This document shows, piece after piece, positions 1-10,704 of a DNA stretch of 64,000 nt. The position numbers and the translations under genes were made by a program. The notes beneath the pieces were generated by a model, which was not told where the DNA came from, made no database searches, and saw nothing but the letters and a program-made list of their open reading frames with translations. The stretch lies in assembly GCA_916610825.1 (NCBI GenBank), contig OU744446.1:16116538-16180537 (forward strand), in the 5' to 3' direction. Every line of letters starts with the position of its first letter. The stretch's first letter is position 1. Source of the stretch: Haliclystus octoradiatus (taxonomy: Eukaryota > Cnidaria > Staurozoa > Stauromedusae > Haliclystidae).

Positions 1-404
1 AAGAATAAAGCGCTGCTAAATATATGGGTTACAAATATGAAAAGAGAATGTTTATAATCCTGTTTTAAATACAACTTCGAATTAGGAAAGGTGTACATAG
101 GTTTGTTTATTGTTTTACTTTGAAATAACCATTAAATAACCAAACAAACATTTCAACGTAAATGAAATTGCATTAACAAACAAATTTATATTTAATATTA
201 ACGTTCAAACAAAATATGATAGTGTCATCTACTGAAGGTTGTTGTTATGTGCCAGTGATACTAGATTTCTTAGATAATTGATAATCCATTCACTTAAGCT
301 GCATTCACTTAAGCTGCATTCACCTTGAGGAAAGGTGCAGGCAGACAAAGTATGCGCTGTATCCAGCTGAATATAAATATTTTCGGTAAACCATTTACGA
401 TGAT

Positions 405-1020
405 CTAAGCTTGCGATACAAGATACGTCAAATAATGGTAAGCCAGAATTAATTTGAGGTCATGTGAATTCAGGCAGGATGAAACATCGACATTACTAGT
501 AACATTAGGCAAGTAACATTTAAATTTCATACCTGGTCTGTCAAAATCCAACAACTGATACGATAAACATGAGCCAAACACAACATTCGCCAGCACTTTA
601 TTTTTAATGCCTGGATCATCTTGATCAGCCAACAAGTAGGAAAATGGTGGTGGCTTATCTAGCTTTTTGAGTAAAGGCACTTGATGCATGATAGAGTATT
701 GAGTTATAAGACATTCCGTACTTATGCGAGGGTCATGTGGCTACAAGATACTTGGCCTTTCTTGCGCATCTGGTCGTTCTGGTCAGTCTTGCCTTTCGCA
801 AAACGACTAGCCACAACAGAAGAAGAAGATATTGTCTGCTTTCTTGGTATATGCAATTGCTGTGGTCGACTTGTACATGAATCATCGGTCGGTATCTCTT
901 TCGAAGCAGTACCATAAAAATCATCAAGTTGAAACAACAATCCAAAAACGTGATTGCAGAGTCCCCCACTGGCCAATGCCAGCCTTACAAGAGAAATGAG
1001 TTTTATAAATAACCGAAATA
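405..1020 (-). pseudogene. SWIM zinc finger / YqaJ-type protein remnant
   Basis: Read on the minus strand, a SWIM-like signature is seen: CKAG, then after a frame change LCNHVFGLLFQLDDF, KEIPTDDSCTSRPQQLHIPR, and after another frame change HDPRISTECL...LLADQDDPGIKNKVLANVVFG. The order CxAG, CNH, KEIP..CTSxPQQxHxPR is what I know from the invertebrate proteins that join a SWIM zinc finger to a YqaJ-type recombinase/exonuclease domain. The last open block ends at a good donor-like site (CCAG|gtatga) near 532, so an intron may follow and the nuclease part would lie outside the window. At least two frame breaks (near 985 and 740) separate the three blocks, so I call it a pseudogene or an old mobile copy. 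No start codon or upstream exon was found. Confidence 0.55.
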
Positions 1021-1034
1021 TCATCGTTATCAGT

Positions 1035-1046
1035 AACACACACACA

Positions 1047-1096
<50 letters not shown>
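1035..1096. repeat. Microsatellite (CA)n-(TA)n-(TAA)n
   Basis: A compound simple repeat: about five CA units, then TA units, then a dozen TAA units. Confidence 0.95.
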
Positions 1097-1097
<1 letters not shown>

Positions 1098-1207
1098 TTG
1101 ATTTAATAAATAAATACATTTATTTATTAAGAGCAAAACATCAAAATAGTGCTCAATACTGGTAAGCAGAGCTGTATAGATATAAAATAAGAAGCGAGAC
1201 GTTTTCT

Positions 1208-1247
1208 CCGTTACTCGAAGTTTCGCGCAGGAGCGCTCCTCAGACGG
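1208..1247 (-). ncRNA. Hammerhead ribozyme, copy 1
   Basis: On the minus strand the core reads CTGAGGA (1243-1237), stem II GCGC/GCGC with a TCCT loop (1236-1225), GAAA (1224-1221), a three-pair stem III ACT/AGT closed by TCG (1221-1213), then H17 = A at 1212. Stem I is CCGT (1247-1244) with ACGG (1211-1208). All invariant core bases of the hammerhead are present (CUGANGA, GAA, A15.1-U16.1, NUH). Predicted cleavage is after 1212. It lies about 180 bases downstream (minus-strand sense) of a Penelope-like GIY-YIG remnant. Hammerheads are known from Penelope-like retroelements, so it is probably that element's ribozyme. Confidence 0.8.
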
Positions 1248-1350
1248 TTTTATTCATATAAAAACATTTTTAAATTCACCAAAGATATATACATGATAAA
1301 ACTTTACACGCCTAATGATTAAATTGCTGTTCTATTGTTATTTGCTGCTA

Positions 1351-1416
1351 TGTTAGTTTCCGTAGTAAGTTATTATATGCTATTGTTAGTTTCCGTAGTA
1401 AATTATCACATGCTAT
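1351..1416. repeat. 33-bp tandem duplication
   Basis: Two adjoining 33-bp units start at 1351 and 1384 with TGTTAGTTTCCGTAGTAA and differ at only a few positions. Confidence 0.9.
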
Positions 1417-1424
1417 TGTTCTAT

Positions 1425-1765
1425 TTATGTTTTATCTTCCTTGAAATTTTTCAAATAAAATTTGTTTTCGTGCCTGCATTTAGAAACCAGCTCAGATCTT
1501 CTTTTTAATAAGTTCTTGTTTTTGTAAAAGGTTATACATTTTTCCCTCTAAACAGAGATGTCATTTTTTCAATACGTTGTTGTATGGCAGTGCCGTTGAT
1601 AGGATTGACCATTTGACGAAGAATGATTATCCGTTATCTTTTAGTGACCAGATGTGTTTAGACAACTCAATGTGATTTTCATATTTTCTGTTAATAAATG
1701 ACGACTTATGTTTCGTAAAACGATCTTTGAATGCTCCTTCAGTAAGGCCGATGTAGTTGTGGCCG

Positions 1766-1770
<5 letters not shown>
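1425..1770 (-). pseudogene. Penelope-like element, GIY-YIG endonuclease remnant
   Basis: The minus strand gives HNYIGLTEGAFKDRFTKHKSSF, ELSKHIWSLKD and, after frame breaks, SKCRHENKFYLKNF followed by a stop near 1425. This is the C-terminal GIY-YIG endonuclease of a Penelope-like retroelement: YIG.T...KDR...H.SSF, then LSKHIW.LKD and the closing ..SKCRH.NK... It belongs to a different subfamily from the copies at 23, 44 and 48 kb, which have the GFTRRHLHQ form. Several stops make it non-coding. It is cut at its 5' side by the (TA)n tract and followed by the hammerhead at 1208-1247. Confidence 0.75.

Positions 1771-1813
<43 letters not shown>
1770..1813. repeat. (TA)n microsatellite
   Basis: About 20 TA units. 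It abuts the truncated 5' side of the Penelope-like remnant. Confidence 0.97.
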
Positions 1814-1815
<2 letters not shown>

Positions 1816-3239
1816 GTGTGGCTCTTCATTCTTTTTATGCTACGATAACATTTTGCTCTATCATAACCATAAATGCCGCAAGGCTTAGCAATGAAAATAT
1901 CCTGAATGTAGCGCTCCTTATAAAACTTGTAACTCTTCTCTTCTGTCTTTCTTTTCCTGTATTTGTCAACCAAATTGTCCAAGTAATAGGAATAATAGTA
2001 GATTTAACATTTAATCATTTTGAAAACGTAAATAAGTTGAAAACAAACAAACACAGCAGTTTGTATGAAATTTACAGCAGCAAATTTATTAACTCCTGCC
2101 ATCACGACGTACGTTTTACAAAGGAAGAGCAAGTGCATTTTGCATCAAAACACACGATACAATTCACGTGACAGAGTGGCGGCGATTTAGCTTAAAGGGT
2201 CTATTCTCGGTAAGTTTCTTATAACTTTATTGTTTGAATGCTGTAGAAAGAAAGTTTTCCTATGATAGCTATGATAGCTTTGAAATAACAAATATTGGGT
2301 CTAGGTCTTTATTTATGCAATTTATTGTATCAAATTTTAGAATCACCTGTTGTATTTTCCACTCATGATTTATTCAGAGACTCACTCAACCGATACGGCA
2401 ATAGCAATTACATACCAATGCCTTTCACTGTGAAAACAAGTTCATGAACTGGTTAACTAACATAAATCCATATTTATTTCATTCAAACTACAGTATGTAG
2501 CCAACATACGATTTACTTATACATAGCCTATACTTATTTAATCTGAAATATGTAGTACAATAGAATATCAATCTCATATTTACTATATTTTACGTAAATG
2601 TAAGAATTAATTATCAAAACTGAAATGCATTATATCAATGTTGTTCTGCATTTTTAATTCCTTTTCTTGACTCTTTTGTTTGATTGGCATTCTTATTGAC
2701 AAGTTTTACTGCAGGCTAGTTAAGGGAATGAAGCGACCACTTTGAGGAAGCCGAATGCTTGTCCATTATAATTAACAAATGAATACTCTATAGCAGCGGA
2801 ACAACAGCCGTTTGGATTACATATCTCATTTTTCTCGTGTTGCCATACAATGCTAAAAAGCATTTGTTTTACTTCGTGACACACAACAGGAAAACATCGA
2901 GCAATGGACTCTCACGAATCTTAAAAAATTTCAACGCATTTGAAACGGTGTTAAAGAAATGAACAGAGGCTTACTTATTAGTCAATAACAATAATCCATA
3001 CGTTCCTCTGATACAGAATAAATATTTCTCAGCTCACAAGAAGATGCTTTTTTTATATTACAACACAATTTTGTCAAATATGAAACAACATATCCAAACA
3101 AATTTACAATCTATGTAGAGTATAATCCCATAGCAAAAATCAACCAATTATATGGACACTTTGACTATTGGACAGTTATTGGAAATACAGTAGTCAAAAT
3201 TATCCACTAAGATATTCTACTTTATAGAGTCAAAAAGAA
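1814..3239. other. No recognisable gene
   Basis: A+T-rich sequence. One open frame of 117 codons (1818-2171, plus) has no ATG at its start and no family resemblance that I can see. Confidence 0.5.
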
Positions 3240-3440
3240 TATTTTAAAATGTGCATCGGAACTAGTTCAAGGTTTTTAATGTTGTTGCCCAGACAGAAAT
3301 GAAAAGAGCCTGGAATTAGTTGCAGTCCATATTTTATTACATTTTTTTACTCTATTTGATTCAGAATGTCAAAGTTAATGATTCTAAGCTATTTGAAATA
3401 ACTACCTGATAATCAAAATGTCCGTATGATTACTTTATAT
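3240..3440. repeat. Fragment related to the inverted-repeat element at 7.6-8.3 kb
   Basis: The stretch around 3298-3350 (AAAAGAGCCTGGAATTAGTT, then a T-rich run) resembles the right arm of the inverted repeat near 8129 (AAAAGAGCCTGTTACTAGTT). Weak but collinear. Confidence 0.35.
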
Positions 3441-3559
3441 TATCTATGATACTATACTTTGATTTGATTTGATTTGATGTATATTTGTATATTATCAATG
3501 ATATATACAGGCAAACAAAGGAAAAAATTGTGTAAAAAAAAATTTCACTTACATGCAGC

Positions 3560-6500
3560 CTAATAGCTATGTTTACAATTATTTGAGAAATCTAAAATGT
3601 CCAGATTATTTTTAAAACTTATAAGTGACGACGTTAAAATAACATTTTCCGGAAGGGAGTTCCATAAAGGAATAACACGAAAAAAGAAAGAATTAGCTAC
3701 GGTATTATTTACAGGTACAGGACGAGGTACTACCTGCTTACTGTGACCTCTAAGTTGACGACCGATGTTTCTGAACTCACATAAAGTGGTTGGAATGTCA
3801 ACTATTTTATTTACAATTTTGAATAACATGTGCAAATCAGTTTTTATTCTCCTGGATTCTAGAGAATCAATGTTAAGCAGTTGTAATCGATGATGATAAC
3901 CACTAAATTTAATATTAGAGCGCTGACCCACAATCTTCGTGAAGCGGCGTTGTACCTTTTCAACAAGATCAATGTCCTTGATTAGTGACGGACTCCATAG
4001 TGGAGTATCAGCTTCAAGCAATGGTCGTACATATGTGCTGAATGCATTCATGAGATTTTTTGGACAATTGGATTTAAAACATTTTAAAATCAAGTATGCT
4101 CTAGTGTTTGCTTTTGCTACTATAGATGAACAATGGCTTGAAAACTTCAAGTCCGACGTTAGAATAAGTCCAAGATCGCGCATTTTGCATGTACGTTGTA
4201 GGGTGTGGTCTGCAAGGTAAAACGAATGTTCCATTATATTTAAATTTCCAAAGGATATCGTCATACATTTTGTGTGTGCAATTCTAAGCTGCCAATCTTG
4301 AGCCCACTTGTCAAAACGAGTTAAGGTTGTAGTAAGAGAACTGGCTGAAATCGAATCGTGCCGACAAACAAAAAACTTTGCATCATCAGCAAACAAACGT
4401 ACTTCACAACCACTTTCCAGACAGTCACAAATGTCATTTATATATAGTAAAAATAACAATGGTCCAAGGACCGACCCCTGGGGGACTCCACTTGTAACAG
4501 GTAATGCATTAGATGTGAATTCTCCAATAACGACACTTTGTAAACGACCAGAAAGAAAGGATTTTATCCAGGATAATAGTTCATGGTTTATGCCATAGGA
4601 ATTTAGTTTTGCTATAAGCTTTGTATGCGTAACGGTATCAAATGCTTTGGCAAAATCTATGTATACGGCATCGACGCGAGCTTTGGCATTGATCGCGTTG
4701 TACCATTCATTCAAGGTTGATAAAAGTTGACAGCAGGTGGAGCGCGTTTTTAAAAAACCATACTGACGATCTGAAATAATGTTGTTCTCGTGTAGAAATG
4801 ATAACATTTGGTCGACAATAACCCTCTCCATAACTTTGCAGCAAATGCATGTCAAGGATATTGGTCGATAATTATTCTTTAGAGATGAATCACCTTTCTT
4901 GAATATGGGACGGATTAAGGCGTGTTTCCAAATATCAGGTAATGTGCCAGTCCTCATAGAGAGTTCGAAGAGAAATGATAAAGGGATAGCAAGCTCGTTT
5001 GCAGTAGATTTGAAAAATAAAGCTGGGTATGAATCAGGTGAACGTGAAGTTTTTGTAGGCAAGCTATACAATACAGATCGTACTCTTTCATACGAAAATT
5101 CAATAGTGTTTAATGATATATTTTCCTGTAACGAAGGTGGGATATCAGGTATTTTGCCATTATCTTGAAAACACAATACACTTAAATACACTGGAAAAAT
5201 ACTCATTTATTATTGTAGCTTTTTCTTGGTCATTAGTAGTAAATGTTGAATTGTCTTTGAAGATAGCAGGAATAGATGGTTTTGTTTGTAGCTTTCCATT
5301 AACAAATGAAAAGAATTTAGCTGGAGAAGGGTCTTTTATGATTGTATTTTCTTGGTCTACATGAAATTTTTTTACAACACTCTCATATTCCTTGCATAAT
5401 TGAATATAATGTGTTTTGTTAGGTATAGATAATTTGGACAATTTGTAAGCAGATTTCTTCTTTTTTGCCAATAATCTGATATTCTTGGGGTATTTACATC
5501 TCCGACGTCTTGATTCATTGTATATGGGTACATGGTCTATAATACAAGTATCGATGACTTCACAAATATAATTCCAATAAGTTTCAACATCATCATTACT
5601 TTTATGTAGAATATCCAACCAATTGACATGTGAAAAATATTCATTAATCGATTCATAGTCAGCTTTACGGAAATTCCGGCGAATTTTATCTGGAACATTT
5701 GTCTGAGAGTAGGCAAAGCCATTGTTGGGTGTTTGATGGACAAAGTCATTCACTAAGTTAAATTCAACGATTTGATGATCACAGCGGGAGGTTAGAGACT
5801 CCGTGACCGTTGTACCAAAAATAGTGGAAGGCTGTGAGCACAAAACTAAATCGAGAATTTGTTCATTTCTTGTTGGTGATTGGACAAACTGATCTAGACC
5901 ATTTCGTACAATACCATCAAGAAAAATTGAAGTTGCTTCCGATCCAATTGATTGTGGAATAGACCAATCAATATGTGGGAAGTTAAAATCCCCTGTCAAG
6001 ATTAACGGTAAGTTTGTAGTTGTACTGCAAAAGTCTATAAATGAGCATAATGTCTGAACGCAGGCAGTAGATATTGACGATGACGGAGGGTTGTAAACGC
6101 TGACAAAACGGTAACCAAATCCACAAAAGTCAAGGTCTACAGCAATAGCTTCTAACAACTCAAATGTGTCAGGAATAGTAACCACAGTAAAATCAATATC
6201 TTTGTTTAATAGTATAGCAGCTCCGCCTCCTGCAGATGGAGTAGGTCTGTCTTTCCTTAGTAAGGTATAATTAAGCCTTTGTCCCACAATTAAAGAATCA
6301 GGAATAGCAGGTTTCAACCAGGTCTCAGTAACAGCGATAATGTCATAATAATTTGACGAAAGAAAACAGTCAAAGTCAGGTAATTTATTCATCAATGATC
6401 GTGCATTAATGCAACAGCATTTTAAGTATTTACCTAGTATTGGTCCTGTGTCATGGCTACTTGATGGGAATTGGGGTGATGCCTCTGAAGGTCGGGCGTT

Positions 6501-6614
6501 GTTTACAGATATGTTGCCTGTGTCAAAGGTGGATGTAGGCCTACTTGATGCATTGCATTTTGATAGTATCTGGATTTGTTCGGCTTCTATGTAATCTTTT
6601 GATTTGGTAGTCAT
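3560..6614 (-). pseudogene. LINE ORF2: endonuclease-reverse transcriptase, one frameshift
   Basis: The endonuclease part (6614 to about 5165) carries INARSLMNK, VTETWLKP, GGGAAILL, TGDFNFPHIDW and SRCDHQIVEF, the usual APE-type blocks. The reverse transcriptase part (about 5200 to 3560) carries the fingers motif RPISLTCICCKVMERV, palm motif A YIDFAKAFDTV, motif B SGVPQGSVLGPLLF and the catalytic FADD in RLFADDAKFF, then the maturase-like C-terminus. The two parts are in different frames and overlap at 5160-5206. A single-base change in the run of four A on the plus strand near 5166-5169 would account for it. Start chosen at 6614 because that ATG overlaps the ORF1 stop; an in-frame ATG also lies at 6680. 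In a living copy it would nick target DNA and prime reverse transcription there. Confidence 0.88.
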
Positions 6615-6910
6615 CCCAATGGTTTGGTGTATTTTTTTATGTTCTTTATTTGTGTGAGTTTGAAATCTCTGATAACCCATTTCTCTGCTTGGATGCTACA
6701 ATTCTCATTCCGTTTTTTGCACTCGCTTCTTAAGTTAGAGAGTATTTTCTGCTCATCTATCGTGTAATCTGGTGTGACAAAAACATTTTTGAAGTTTGTA
6801 GATTTGAAAACTATACAGATTGTAGATTTGCCAAACAGAGCACAACAAACACAAATTACTTGTGCTAAGCCGCAAGAGGACAAAGGAGTCACGCATGCTT
6901 TACCAAACAT
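6611..6910 (-). pseudogene. LINE ORF1, C-terminal part
   Basis: The last ~50 codons read VFVTPDYTIDEQKILSNL, KKRNENCSIQAEKWVIRDFK, a basic stretch that ends LINE ORF1 proteins of this group. A homologous block, YISPGYTLDEQQLMSKLH...WVIRIFS, is found in another LINE remnant at 39.26-39.41 kb. The stop codon TGA overlaps the ATG of ORF2, the arrangement that allows translation to restart on the second frame. The N-terminal RNA-binding part is missing. Confidence 0.6.
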
Positions 6911-6974
6911 AAAATCTCAAACAATGATTGATGTTGATACGGGTATTAAACAATCTAAAGAATGATCAGAATTG

Positions 6975-7550
6975 AGGAAATATTATGTAGACATAACTGG
7001 TATAAATAACAATACCCATAAAATCAATTGGCATCATTTTTTTCACTCTTCTCATCTGTTTTTCTTAACACAAGTGTAATTAAACATCCACGAATTGTTT
7101 ATATTTCATTTCATTTCACTGTTGAGGCTTAGGTAGTAATACAAATTGTAACTTAAATGCCGGACTTGTTTAAATTTTTAAATTGTTTAATATTCATTCG
7201 AGACTGTTATGCAGACTGTGCTGTAATTCATTTTTCATGTTGTTGTCTGCAAAAACATCTTCATTGCCACTTGCTCTAGGCCTAATTTAATTATCGGAAC
7301 AAATTTCATAGATCGACTTCTAAATTGACGTTATTTTCAACCGAAGAGATTGTTCACATTTTATTTTATATTCATTGCGTTTTCACGGCCGCTTTTGTTG
7401 GTACACTTATAGAATGTGAAATTTCCGCTTAACAGAAACAGCAAATCCCTCTCCCCCACTGTTGATAGACAATAGAACTGTGGAAATATTATGTAGACAT
7501 AACTGGTACAAATAACCAAACTCATAAAATCAATTGGAATCAATTTGTTC
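6975..7550. repeat. Pair of ~68-bp direct repeats, 507 bp apart
   Basis: The stretch starting AAATATTATGTAGACATAAC at about 6978 recurs at about 7485 and stays alignable for some 65 bp (to TCAATTGGCATCA / TCAATTGGAATCA). The DNA between has no gene that I recognise. The left copy touches the 5' end of the LINE. Confidence 0.85.
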
Positions 7551-7587
7551 AGTATGCTCTTCTGCTCATCAGCTCATTAAGAAAACG

Positions 7588-8302
7588 TTATGTGATCAAT
7601 TATAGCATAGTAGTCAAATCTTTTGTAGCAATTTTGAAATTTTTATCTTAAATATATTTTGGTATGAAAATGATGCAGAATTCTTTGGTATGATAATATA
7701 AGTCAATCCGGAAAGAAAAAAAACATTAATTATGTAATACTGGAACTAGTGACAGGCTCTTTTCGTCCAATTAAAATGGGTCTTCTTAAAATGGTCAGAT
7801 GTAAAATTGCTTTGAATAAATCTTAATTATTTTTGCTGATAATTGTACCTTGACATATTTGCTTGGATTCTACCGTGTGTTTTTTTTTGATCGATGAAGA
7901 AACAAACAAATTGTGGTGTTTTGAAGTTTCAAAACGCAGTCACGCTCCAGCTGTTTTAGAAAGTTTCTAAACATCTGATTGAATAACTTTTTTGTATCGT
8001 CTCAAATAAAAAAAGCACATTGTAGAATCCAAGCAAATATGTCAAGGTATAATTATCAGCAAAAATAATTAAGATTTATGCAAAGCAATTTTACATCCAA
8101 CGTTTTGAAGAGCCAATTTATTTGGATGAAAAGAGCCTGTTACTAGTTCCAGTGTAACGTTTTTATTATTTTTTCTTTCCGGATTGACTTATATTATCAT
8201 ACAGAAGAATTCTACATCATTTTCATACCAAAAATATTCAAAGTAAAAAATTTCAAAATGGCTACAAAAGATTTGACTGCCATGCTATCAATTATATAAC
8301 TC
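7588..8302. mobile_element. Long inverted repeat (foldback-type element)
   Basis: Two arms of about 280 bp (7594-7873 and 8022-8296) are reverse complements with scattered changes: for example GTAGAATCCAAGCAAATATG at 8022 matches the reverse strand at 7873. The spacer of about 148 bp holds nothing recognisable. No transposase is present. Confidence 0.85.
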
Positions 8303-8325
8303 TTTTGAATTTTCTGATTTTTTAA

Positions 8326-10704
8326 TGACTTATTCTTCAAAAAGTGTACGATTGATAGTTGTTTACCAACCACCACCATCTCAAGCTAATAATCTCACTC
8401 CGTCTTTATTTCTACAATTATTTAATTCATTTAAAGAAAAACTTACAATGTTGTCAAATCAATTGATAATAGTTGGGGAGTTGAATTTTCACATGGATAA
8501 CACTTTGGATCTAAAAACATCATCGAATCTGTTAATCTAGAACAACACGTTTGTGAACCAACCCACAAAAGTGGACACATTCTTTACATTCTTATCACAA
8601 CAACTCCCGGAACAGGAAAGTGTTACTATCCTGGATCCACTTAGATCTGACCATTTTGCTGTATTCTTTCAATCTTCATGTTTTGTCAAACCAGCCACAA
8701 AAGAAAGGAAATTTTTTATCGTAAATTAAACTATATTGACAAAGATATTTTACTTAATAATGTTATCAACTCTTCTCTTATGAACCTTGATCAATACAAT
8801 GATGCATCATTCCTTGGTAATCTTTATAATAAAACATTACAGTCTTTGCTTGACCAACATGCACCAATTAAACACCGCATTGTAACTATTAGACCAAACG
8901 CACCATGGTACTCCAGTGATATACTCAATGAAAAGAGGTTAAGTAGACGATTAGAACGTAGATGGCGAAATAATAGACTTACTATTGATAGAGATTTGTA
9001 CGTTGATCAATGCAAAAAAGTCAACAATGTAATTCTGGAATCAAGAATTAATTTTTAAACAAATGTTATCGATGAACAAAAAATAACCAACGCGTGTTAT
9101 TTTCTACTGTATCCAAAATGTCAAATCTCAAATCAGACAAACAGTTACCATCATATACATGTGTGGCAAATCTTGCAGAACAATTTGTTGAGTTCTTTGA
9201 TTACAGTATCGCTATCATACGCAATAACGTTTCGTCCGCAGCATCTACCATATATAAGTCAAATGATTTGCCTCGATTTACCAATACCCTTGATACTTTT
9301 TCACAAACGTCACCTGAAGAGTTATCATCTCTTGTTGTTGTTGCTATGAGTGCAAAATCTTCCACATTAGATCCAATGCCTGTTTTTTTAGTAGTTTTTT
9401 TTTGCCTGTTTGTTGTCTTCCTGTTTTGCAGCATTTAATAGCAAAAATTATCAATCTCTCTTTTGAACAATCAACTGTACCCGAAAATTTCAAAGTCACT
9501 GTATTAGATCCCTTAATGAAAAACAATTCACTCGCTAATGAAGTATAGAAGAACTTTCGACCAATTTCAAATTTATGCTTCATTTCAAGTCTGTAGAAAA
9601 AGTTGTGACTGAAACAACACCTAGACGATGAGAACCAATATGAGACATTCCAATCTGCTTATAAAACTGGACACAGCACTGAGACCGCTCTTGCACTCGA
9701 ATTCACAACGATAATCTTTTGTACGATTGATACTAATCAATGTGTTTTACTTTTATTGCTTGATCTATCAGCTACTTTCGACACTGACATTAGATCATGA
9801 CATTCTACTCCATAGGCTACATCTCATTATGGATTTTGTGATAAAGCTCTCTTATGGCTAATATCATATTGATCTGGTCGAACACAATTTGTTCAAGTTG
9901 AAAATCATATCTTCTACGACACAAAATCTTAGTTGTGGTGTTTCACAGGGCTCAGTTTTGGGTCCCCTACTACCTACAATGTATATTGGACCTCTCGCTG
10001 ATATCCTTAAATCATATGATGTGTCTTTCATTTCTATGCCGATGATACTCAGATTTACTTTTCAATCAGCCCAAAATCAAACAGTGACGTCATCAACTCA
10101 AAATATCGCATTGAATCTTGTGTGAATGACATCAATGCTTGGATGATAAGTAACAAACTTATGCTCAATTGCAATAATAGTAAATTACTTGTCATCCATA
10201 TTCATCATTGACCATCTCCATCATTGGAACATATTAATATTGGACAAAGCGTCATCTCTTCTTCGTCAAATGCAAAAAACATCACACCAGTTCTAATAAA
10301 TCTCCATTGGCTTCCAATCCTTCAAAGAATAAAGTTCAAAATTTTAATATTGACATACAAAGCATTACCTGGCATTGCACCTATTTATATTCAAGAGCTT
10401 TTGCATCCTTACTCACCAACTCGGACATTACGACCAACAGATAATAAGCTTCTTGTCGAGCCAAAATTCAATCTAAAATCATACGGCAATAGAGCGTTCT
10501 CTAACGTGGTACCTGAGTTATGAAACAATTTAACCCTAGAAATTCGGAACTGCCAATCACTTTCTTAATCAAAAACAGCTTAAAACAGTCCTCTTTAAGG
10601 AAGCTTATTAATTATAAAGTCAATACCCTTCGACAAACATGTCTTTTATTACAATTTTAATTCTAATTTTTATTTTTGAACTGATTTGTACATAAAGTGA
10701 ACAT
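8326..10704 (+). pseudogene. LINE remnant (L2/CR1-like), degenerate
   Basis: Collinear pieces of one ORF2 on the plus strand. Endonuclease: LIIVGELNFHMD near 8463 and LDPLRSDHFAVFF near 8632. Linker: NAPWYSSDILNEKRLSRRLE near 8900 and SAKSSTLDPMP near 9350. Reverse transcriptase: SCGVSQGSVLGPLL near 9935 and, in another frame, the catalytic YADDTQIYF at 10035-10061. C-terminus: LHWLPILQRIKFKILILTYK, YGNRAFSNVVP near 10303-10520. The LHWLP...LTYKAL signature is typical of L2/CR1 elements. At least five frame breaks and stops. The 3' end is cut by the inverted-repeat element at 10705. Confidence 0.88.

Larger units (their letters stand above)
3458..6965 (-). mobile_element. LINE retrotransposon, nearly complete (CR1/Jockey-like)
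   Basis: A non-LTR retrotransposon on the minus strand. It holds the end of ORF1, an ORF2 with apurinic-type endonuclease and reverse transcriptase, a short 3' UTR and a tail of four CAAAT-type repeats (3458-3478 on the plus strand). ORF1 and ORF2 overlap in an ATGA at 6611-6614. ORF1 has no visible start, so the copy is probably 5'-truncated. Its condition is far better than the other LINEs of the window: I see only one frame break in ORF2. The clade call rests on the C-terminal pattern (RDLGL.L..DLKF..H, YVRPLLEADTPLWSPS, LW.SLP) shared by CR1, Jockey and relatives. Confidence 0.88.

Noticed and set aside
1818-2171. 117-codon open frame with two hydrophobic stretches
   Set aside because: It starts at GTG, runs out of a TA microsatellite, and shows no domain or splice support.
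9201-9583. Minus-strand open frames within the 8.3-10.7 kb LINE
   Set aside because: Antisense shadows of LINE coding sequence.
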